Source: Altererythrobacter sp.
GTDB lineage: Bacteria > Pseudomonadota > Alphaproteobacteria > Sphingomonadales > Sphingomonadaceae
Length of the DNA stretch: 7,342 nucleotides
Direction: 5' to 3'
Assembly (NCBI GenBank): GCA_023299945.1
Contig: JALZVZ010000296.1
Location: 1 to 7,342 of the forward strand
Shown: positions 1-4,846 of the stretch, in pieces
Layout of the letters: each line of letters starts with the position of its first letter
How positions within the stretch are numbered: position 1 is the stretch's first letter
Notes under the pieces: model-generated
The model's input: the letters and a program-made list of their open reading frames with translations, nothing else
Database searches by the model: none
What the model was told of the DNA's origin: nothing
Made by a program: the position numbers and the translations under genes

Positions 1-936
1 CTTCAGCCGCTCACACCCAGCCCAGGCGATCATTGCCGCATTGTCTGTGCACAATGCCAAGGGCGGGGCGGAAAAGCGCATATTATGCTGTGCCGCCAAG
101 CCTTCCAATGCGCCGCGTATTGCTTGGTTCGCGGCAACTCCGCCTGCCACCACCAATGCAGGGGCGGAATGCTGAGCCAGCGCTTTGCGAAGCCGGTCGA
201 GAAGGCAATCAATCGCAGCCTGCTGAAAGCTTGCGGCCAGATCAGCGTTGGTATGCTCGCCTGATTGATGCGCGCGGCTGACCGCACTTTTCAGGCCAGC
301 AAAGCTGAAATGCGGTTCTTTCGATCCTTTGAGCGGACGGGGCAAAGGAACGCCTTTTGGGTTGCCGGTAAGCGCCAGTTTCTCCACCGCAGGCCCGCCG
401 GGATAGCCCAGACCCATAATTTTGGCGCTCTTGTCAAAAGCCTCGCCCAATGCATCATCAATGGTTGTGGCGAGGCGCTTATATTGCCCTACGCCTTCAA
501 CCAGCAAAATCTGGCAATGGCCACCTGATACCAGCAGCAGCATATAAGGAAAATCGAGCGAGGGATCGGCAAGGCGCGGCGAAAGTGCATGCCCTTCCAA
601 GTGGTTGATCGCCAGCAAAGGCGTGTCCGATGCCATTGCCAATGCCTTGGCACTAACGAGGCCCACCATCACACCGCCGATTAGGCCGGGGCCAGCGGTG
701 GCAGCAATCGCATCGCAATCATCAAGGCTAGCGCATGCATCATCCATTACGGTGGCCAGCATGGGGGCAAGGCGCTGCGCATGGGCGCGTGCGGCGATCT
801 CTGGAACCACGCCGCCATAGGGCGCGTGTTCTTCCACTTGGCTGGCAATACGCTCAGCACGGATCACCCGGCCGGTGTCGACCAATGCCACCGCCGTTTC
901 GTCGCAGGAAGATTCTATGCCCAATACGAGGCTCAT
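1..936 (-). CDS. tsaD: tRNA N6-threonylcarbamoyladenosine transferase TsaD (3' end cut by window)
   Basis: TsaD (formerly Gcp/YgjD, Kae1 family) is the cytoplasmic enzyme that moves the threonylcarbamoyl group from threonylcarbamoyl-AMP onto A37 of ANN-decoding tRNAs, working with TsaB and TsaE. The frame stays open from the ATG at 936 to base 1, giving 312 visible codons. Family members are usually about 335-345 residues, so only a short C-terminal piece is missing. The N-terminus reads [14 protein letters not shown], the classic start of the family. The metal-binding HxxxH is in NHLEGH (His112, His116). A glycine-rich nucleotide loop, SGGH, lies at about 137-140, followed by [12 protein letters not shown] (177-188), SFAGLKSAV (211-219), AGGVAAN (264-270) and CTDNAAM with metal-ligand Asp298. 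An AAGGA ribosome binding site supports the start. The gene diverges from hemC. Identification is very secure. Confidence 0.97.
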   Translation of the reverse strand, partial: MSLVLGIESSCDETAVALVDTGRVIRAERIASQVEEHAPYGGVVPEIAARAHAQRLAPMLATVMDDACASLDDCDAIAATAGPGLIGGVMVGLVSAKALAMASDTPLLAINHLEGHALSPRLADPSLDFPYMLLLVSGGHCQILLVEGVGQYKRLATTIDDALGEAFDKSAKIMGLGYPGGPAVEKLALTGNPKGVPLPRPLKGSKEPHFSFAGLKSAVSRAHQSGEHTNADLAASFQQAAIDCLLDRLRKALAQHSAPALVVAGGVAANQAIRGALEGLAAQHNMRFSAPPLALCTDNAAMIAWAGCERLK

Positions 937-944
937 GACGCTTT

Positions 945-949
945 TCCTT
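945..949 (-). promoter_or_regulatory. Ribosome binding site of tsaD
   Basis: On the minus strand AAGGA lies 8 nt upstream of the ATG at 936. This is ideal spacing and fixes the start, which also gives the canonical TsaD N-terminus. Confidence 0.75.
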
Positions 950-979
950 AAGCGATTGCGAGGCTAGGGCAAGCAAACC

Positions 980-1918
980 ATGGCTTTAGACACTGCTTCA
1001 TACCCGATTATCCGTCTTGGCACGCGCCGCTCGCCCCTTGCGATGGCGCAGGCACGCGAAGTGCGCGCCCGCCTGTGCACCGCACATGAATGGCCAGAAG
1101 AAGCGGTGGCATTGGTCGAAGTGCAAGCCAGCGGCGACAAAGTCCAAGACCGGCCTTTGTCCGAAATTGGCGGGAAGGCGTTGTGGACCAAGGAATTGGA
1201 TTTATGGCTGGCTGATGGCACGATTGATGCCGCAGTGCATTCGGCCAAGGATGTTGAGACTGTGCGCCCGCCTGAGCTCATATTTGCCGCCGTGCTCCCC
1301 CGTGCAGATCGCCGCGACAGCTTGATCGGCGCTGCGTCGATTGCAGACCTACCTAAAGGCGCGAAGGTCGGCACATCTGCCCCGCGCCGCGCCGCGCAAT
1401 TGCTGCATTTGCGGCCCGATTTGCAGGTGGTCATGTTCCGCGGCAATGTCGCAACACGGCTTGCAAAGCTGGAGGCGGGCGAGGCAGATGCGACGTTTTT
1501 GGCCGCCGCCGGTTTGGAGCGTTTGGATCAGGCCGATGTTGGCACGCCACTCGATCCAAGCGAATTTCTACCGGCCGCAGGTCAGGGCGCGATCGTGGTT
1601 GAGGTGATGGCTGGCAGCAATGTGGCGGAACTTCTGAACCCGCTGGATGATGTTTCAACGCATTGTGAATTGATTGCAGAGCGCGCGTTGCTCGCAGCTC
1701 TTGGCGGCACATGCCACAGCCCGGTGGCGGTAATATGCGAATTTATGGACGGTTTGCTTACGATGCACGCGTCCATCTTTAGCGAAGATGGCACAGAGCG
1801 AATCGATGGAACCGACGTTTTTGACCTTACTGAGAAGGGTGCTCCTGAAGGGTTCGCGCGTGATCTTCTCAGCCGCGCATCACCCAAAATCCGGCAGCAT
1901 TTTAACGGCGCATCATGA
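980..1918 (+). CDS. hemC: Hydroxymethylbilane synthase (porphobilinogen deaminase) HemC
   Basis: This cytoplasmic enzyme condenses four porphobilinogen molecules into linear hydroxymethylbilane, the substrate of HemD. The product is 312 residues, the normal family length. Visible landmarks are GTRRSPLAMAQ (14-24), ASGDKVQDRPL (50-60), IGGKALWTKEL (63-73), AVHSAKDV with catalytic Asp91 and Lys90, GTSAPRR with Arg136/137, FRGNV with Arg154, GQGAI (201-205) and GGTCHSP, where Cys245 should carry the covalent dipyrromethane cofactor. Two places depart from consensus: HSAKDVE where HSMKDVP is usual, and GTSAPRR where GTSSLRR is usual. The second replaces a serine that contacts cofactor or substrate in the E. 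coli enzyme. All the key Arg, Lys, Asp and Cys residues remain, so activity is expected. A modest AGGG lies 10 nt before the ATG. The stop overlaps the hemD start by 4 nt, implying one transcript. Confidence 0.97.
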   Translation: MALDTASYPIIRLGTRRSPLAMAQAREVRARLCTAHEWPEEAVALVEVQASGDKVQDRPLSEIGGKALWTKELDLWLADGTIDAAVHSAKDVETVRPPELIFAAVLPRADRRDSLIGAASIADLPKGAKVGTSAPRRAAQLLHLRPDLQVVMFRGNVATRLAKLEAGEADATFLAAAGLERLDQADVGTPLDPSEFLPAAGQGAIVVEVMAGSNVAELLNPLDDVSTHCELIAERALLAALGGTCHSPVAVICEFMDGLLTMHASIFSEDGTERIDGTDVFDLTEKGAPEGFARDLLSRASPKIRQHFNGAS

Positions 1919-2649
1919 ATACACCGGTCATCGCGATCCGGCCTCAGCCTGCGCTTTCTGAGACTTTGGAGCAAGCCGCGGCGCTTGATTTACCGGTTAC
2001 GGGCATCGCTTTGTCGAAGGCTAAGCCTTGCGAATGGGTTGCACCCGATCCGGCGGACTATGATGCAATTCTGGCGGGCAGCGCCAATGCGTTTCGGCAT
2101 GGGGGCAAACAACTTGACGCGCTCAAATCCCTACCGGTTATGGCGGTTGGTGAACAAACGGCGCAGGCCGCGCGCGATGCAGGCTTTACTGTCAGCCATG
2201 TCGGAACGGGCGGTTTGCAAGGGGTGATCGACGGACTGGATGACAAGCTGCGCCGCCTATTGCGCATCTCGGGCAAGGATCATGTCGCGCTGACATGGCC
2301 GGATCGCCTCACCGTGGACGCGCGGATCGCCTATCAGATGGACACGTTGCCATTGTCTTATGGGGATGCCGCTTTGCTCAACAAAGGCGCAATAGTGCTG
2401 CTATTCTCTGCCAGTTCAGCTGCGCATTTCTGGCTTGAATGCGAACGCATGAAGGTGTCTTTTGAACATATAAGCATCGCCGCACTCGGCCCGCGTATTG
2501 CCGCTGCAGCAGGATCGGGATGGGCGGCGGTTCATACTGCCGCAAACCCCAAGACAGCAGAGTTGCTAGCCTTGGCGCAGCAATTGTGGCAATTGAAACC
2601 ATCAGCGCCATCGGGTGGCGGCGCTGCGGACCCAAAAAAGAGAAATTAG
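1915..2649 (+). CDS. hemD: Uroporphyrinogen-III synthase HemD
   Basis: HemD cyclises hydroxymethylbilane with inversion of ring D to give uroporphyrinogen III, the branch point to heme, siroheme, cobalamin and chlorophylls. The 244-residue product has the expected length and the two-domain, weakly conserved pattern of the family. ILAGSANAFRH (52-62) and AVGEQTAQAARDAGF (77-91) belong to one lobe. FSASSAAHF (164-172), AALGPRIAAAA (189-199) and the C-terminal NPKTAELLALAQ (211-222) belong to the other; the last matches the usual P(T/K)xxxLLxAL ending. The ATG overlaps the hemC stop (ATGA) and has no clear Shine-Dalgarno sequence, so translation is probably coupled to hemC. A polar, low-complexity tail from about residue 228 (PSAPSGGG, then PKKRN) adds nothing recognisable. 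HemD proteins diverge strongly, so much of the confidence comes from the position after hemC together with these motifs. Confidence 0.93.
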   Translation: MNTPVIAIRPQPALSETLEQAAALDLPVTGIALSKAKPCEWVAPDPADYDAILAGSANAFRHGGKQLDALKSLPVMAVGEQTAQAARDAGFTVSHVGTGGLQGVIDGLDDKLRRLLRISGKDHVALTWPDRLTVDARIAYQMDTLPLSYGDAALLNKGAIVLLFSASSAAHFWLECERMKVSFEHISIAALGPRIAAAAGSGWAAVHTAANPKTAELLALAQQLWQLKPSAPSGGGAADPKKRN

Positions 2650-2652
2650 TAT

Positions 2653-3573
2653 ATGTCATCGCGTTTTGGATCTCGCAAAAAAAGCGGCCAAACTAAGCCT
2701 ATTTTACTAACCGCTCTCGCAAGTTTTGCGATTGGGGCGGGCGGTGTTGGTTATTACGTCTGGCAGATGGGCGGAGCGCAAGATGCACCAAAAATCGCTG
2801 TGCCTGCGCCGAAAGAAACCGTTCCGGCCAAAGGGCTGGATGGGCCAAGCACTGGCAAAGTTCCTCAGCCAAAAAATACCGATGCCGCCGTCACCGAGGC
2901 CGCCGAAGAAGCCACCGAAGCGGTAGAGCGTGTGGCGGAGCAGCAAGGCGGTTTGGACCAGCGTCTTGCCGCCGCAGAACAGCGTCTCACCCGGCTGGAC
3001 TTGCAGGCACAGGCCGCCGCCAGCAATGTCGCACGCGCCGAAGGATTGCTGATTGCCTTTGCCACTCGCCGCGCGTTGCAACGCGATCAAGAGTTGGGCT
3101 ATTTGGCCGATCAATTGCGCCTGCGTTTTGGTGATAATTGGCCCAATGCCGTCAGCACAGTGATCGCCTTTTCGCGCGATCCGGTTCGGCTTGACCGGCT
3201 GCTTGCTCGGCTAGAAGGACTGGGCCCAAAGATCACGAATACCGATCAAGGTCTATCCTTTGCTAATCTGAGCCGCGAGCTGAGTGACTTGTTCACTATT
3301 CGCAGCGAAAGCACGCCGTCGCCACAGCCAGAAAAGCGCCTTGAGCGAGCGCGTTATTTCCTTGAGACGGGGCGTTATGCCGCTGCAGTGGCCGAGGTTG
3401 AAAACTTGCCCGGCGCTTCAGAAGCCGCCGATTGGATCGCCGATGCGAAGCGTTATGCCGCTGCAATGGAGGCGCTGGAAACGCTGGAAACTGCTGCTGT
3501 TATCGACGCTGACCGGATGAATGATGGGGCGGGCAACCCGATTGCGCAGCCCGTTGTTGCTGAAAGCAATTAG
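2653..3573 (+). CDS. Membrane-anchored Mic60/mitofilin-like (COG4223-type) protein
   Basis: This is a 306-residue protein with the layout of bacterial Mic60. A short basic N-terminus (RFGSRKKSGQTK) precedes one transmembrane helix at about 16-38. A Pro/Ala/Lys-rich linker (about 45-75) and an Ala/Glu/Gln-rich coiled coil (about 77-130, including EAAEEATEAVERVAEQ) follow. The C-terminal helical region contains RRALQRDQELGYLADQLRLRFG (about 139-160) and a mitofilin-like end (about 229-283: RLERARYFLETGRY, WIADAKRYAA). The orientation should be N-in with the body in the periplasm. In alphaproteobacteria, Mic60 homologues shape the inner membrane and contact outer-membrane partners, and they are known to sit beside hemC/hemD. 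The start is 3 nt after the hemD stop, so it is part of the same operon, and only a weak AGAG precedes it. Membership of the family is inferred from architecture and context. A HemX-like heme accessory role is the main alternative. Confidence 0.75.
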   Translation: MSSRFGSRKKSGQTKPILLTALASFAIGAGGVGYYVWQMGGAQDAPKIAVPAPKETVPAKGLDGPSTGKVPQPKNTDAAVTEAAEEATEAVERVAEQQGGLDQRLAAAEQRLTRLDLQAQAAASNVARAEGLLIAFATRRALQRDQELGYLADQLRLRFGDNWPNAVSTVIAFSRDPVRLDRLLARLEGLGPKITNTDQGLSFANLSRELSDLFTIRSESTPSPQPEKRLERARYFLETGRYAAAVAEVENLPGASEAADWIADAKRYAAAMEALETLETAAVIDADRMNDGAGNPIAQPVVAESN

Positions 3574-4799
3574 GCCTTCAAAAGCTCGGGCAGATCGCCC
3601 GATACACCGCGCGCCTCATCCATGAAAAAGTCTTTCAGCACAGGTGCACGCTCTACGCCCGCCATGCCCAGCCGCCGCACAGCAGAGGCCGCTTTGCCCG
3701 GAACGCCAAACAGACGGGTCAATCCGTCGGTGGCCAGCGCGACCATAAAGCTGTCGAGCCCGCGCCAATTTTCATAGCGTTTGAGCAATTGCGCATCGCC
3801 TGTGTCCAACCCGATCCGGCGGCCATCATCCAGCACTTCGACCAATGCGCCGACATCGCGCAGCCCGAGGTTGAGCCCTTGGCCTGCAATCGGGTGAATA
3901 CCATGGGCCGCATCGCCGATTAGCGCGAGGCGTGTGCCGGTAATCTTTGCCGTATGGTGAAAGCCCAGCGGATAGGATGAGCGCGCACCCACGCTGGTGA
4001 TCTCGCCAAACATATCGCCCATACGCTTTGTGACTTCAGCCAGAAATGCGCGGTCTGACAATTTGAGTGTGCCTGCCGCATCGCTTTCATCGACAGTCCA
4101 CACCAGCGAGCTGGCATGAGTGCCATCTTCGCGGTCCTGCATCGGCAGCAGGGCAAAGGGCCCGGCGGGATAGAATATTTCCCAAGCCACATGGTCATGC
4201 GGTTTTTCGTGGGTCAGCCCAGCGATAATTGCGCGGTGGCTGTAATCCCATTTCGCCAGTTTGATCCCTGCATCATCGCGTGTGGGTGATCCTCGCCCTT
4301 CTGCTGCCACCATCAGCGGGGTATGCAATGTCTTGCCATCAGCCAAAGTCACCGACGTGCAATAATCATCGCGGGTGCGCTCAGTAACTTCAGCCTTCGA
4401 ATGCAGCGTGATCAGCGGCTCAGCCGCGCCCGCCTCGTGCAAAGCCAACCGCAGGCGCCGGTTTGCAAACATACGCCCCAGCGTACCATCTTCTGGTGCG
4501 GGTTGAAAATCCAAGCGGCCCGGCTTCATCTGATCGGTCACCGCAATGCTGGCGATGGGCGAGGCGAAGCTTTCCAGCGCCGGCGCAATCCCGATGTTTT
4601 CAAACAGGTTCCAACTGGCGGTGGATATGGCAGAGGCGCGCCCGTCAAAACCCTCTGCGGTCAACTCCGCCGGGTCTGCGCGGTCGACGACATGGCTGGA
4701 AAAACCCTTGCGCGCGGCAGCCAGGGCAAGTGTCATGCCGACCAATCCGCCGCCCAAAATCAGCATATCTGCGTTCTTTGTGCTCACCGCTGTCACCAT
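3570..4799 (-). CDS. UbiH/UbiF/COQ6-family FAD-dependent monooxygenase (ubiquinone synthesis)
   Basis: This 409-residue flavoprotein belongs to the aromatic-ring hydroxylases that add the ring oxygens of ubiquinone using O2 and NAD(P)H, at the inner-membrane face. An N-terminal Rossmann dinucleotide fold carries ILGGGLVGM (14-22). FDGRASAIS (51-59) and MFANRRLRLAL (110-120) match the conserved flavin and substrate region. AAEGRGSPTR (165-174) is the DG motif, with Glu in place of the common Asp. GDAAHGIHPIAGQGLN (295-310) and LGLRD form the second FAD-binding motif, typical of this family. Length is normal. Sequence alone cannot say which ring position it oxidises; alphaproteobacteria use UbiH, UbiF, UbiL or UbiM in varying sets. 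The start is slightly uncertain: GAAGGG lies only 2 nt before the ATG but 5 nt before a GTG at codon 2. The gene diverges from the DsbD gene, and its stop overlaps that of the Mic60-like gene. Confidence 0.9.
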   Translation of the reverse strand: MVTAVSTKNADMLILGGGLVGMTLALAAARKGFSSHVVDRADPAELTAEGFDGRASAISTASWNLFENIGIAPALESFASPIASIAVTDQMKPGRLDFQPAPEDGTLGRMFANRRLRLALHEAGAAEPLITLHSKAEVTERTRDDYCTSVTLADGKTLHTPLMVAAEGRGSPTRDDAGIKLAKWDYSHRAIIAGLTHEKPHDHVAWEIFYPAGPFALLPMQDREDGTHASSLVWTVDESDAAGTLKLSDRAFLAEVTKRMGDMFGEITSVGARSSYPLGFHHTAKITGTRLALIGDAAHGIHPIAGQGLNLGLRDVGALVEVLDDGRRIGLDTGDAQLLKRYENWRGLDSFMVALATDGLTRLFGVPGKAASAVRRLGMAGVERAPVLKDFFMDEARGVSGDLPELLKA

Positions 4800-4801
4800 T
4801 A

Positions 4802-4807
4802 CCCTTC
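4802..4807 (-). promoter_or_regulatory. Ribosome binding site of the UbiH-family gene
   Basis: GAAGGG is the only good Shine-Dalgarno match upstream. It stands 2 nt from the ATG at 4799, which is tight, and 5 nt from the GTG that is codon 2 (4794-4796), which is more usual. Initiation may therefore occur at the GTG, one residue shorter. Either choice keeps the FAD motif intact. Confidence 0.5.
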
Positions 4808-4834
4808 GCGTTGCGAATAACCTTACATGGTCCT

Positions 4835-4839
4835 AGAGG
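4835..4839 (+). promoter_or_regulatory. Ribosome binding site of the dsbD-like gene
   Basis: AGAGG lies 7 nt before the ATG at 4847. It selects this start over the longer open frame running upstream to 4463, which would only read antisense through the flavoprotein gene. It also places a signal-peptide-like segment at the N-terminus. Confidence 0.7.
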
Positions 4840-4846
4840 CACTCAT

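Noticed and set aside
30..938. Open frames on both strands within the first 940 bases other than tsaD
   Set aside because: All overlap the 312-codon tsaD frame, which carries every diagnostic motif of the family. The others are out-of-frame shadows.
840..979. Sigma-70-like promoter for hemC
   Set aside because: I looked for -35/-10 pairs in the short gap and the tsaD 5' region and found only weak, badly spaced matches, so no site is reported.
964..1446. 160-codon minus-strand open frame opposite hemC
   Set aside because: It lies opposite the clearly conserved HemC coding sequence and has a Ser/Arg/Ala-rich translation with no recognisable motif, so it is a high-GC shadow.
4463..4846. Upstream extension of the dsbD open frame by 128 codons
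   Set aside because: It lies antisense inside the well-supported flavin monooxygenase gene, looks like non-protein Arg/Pro/Ser-rich sequence, and would bury the signal peptide. The ATG at 4847 has a good ribosome binding site.
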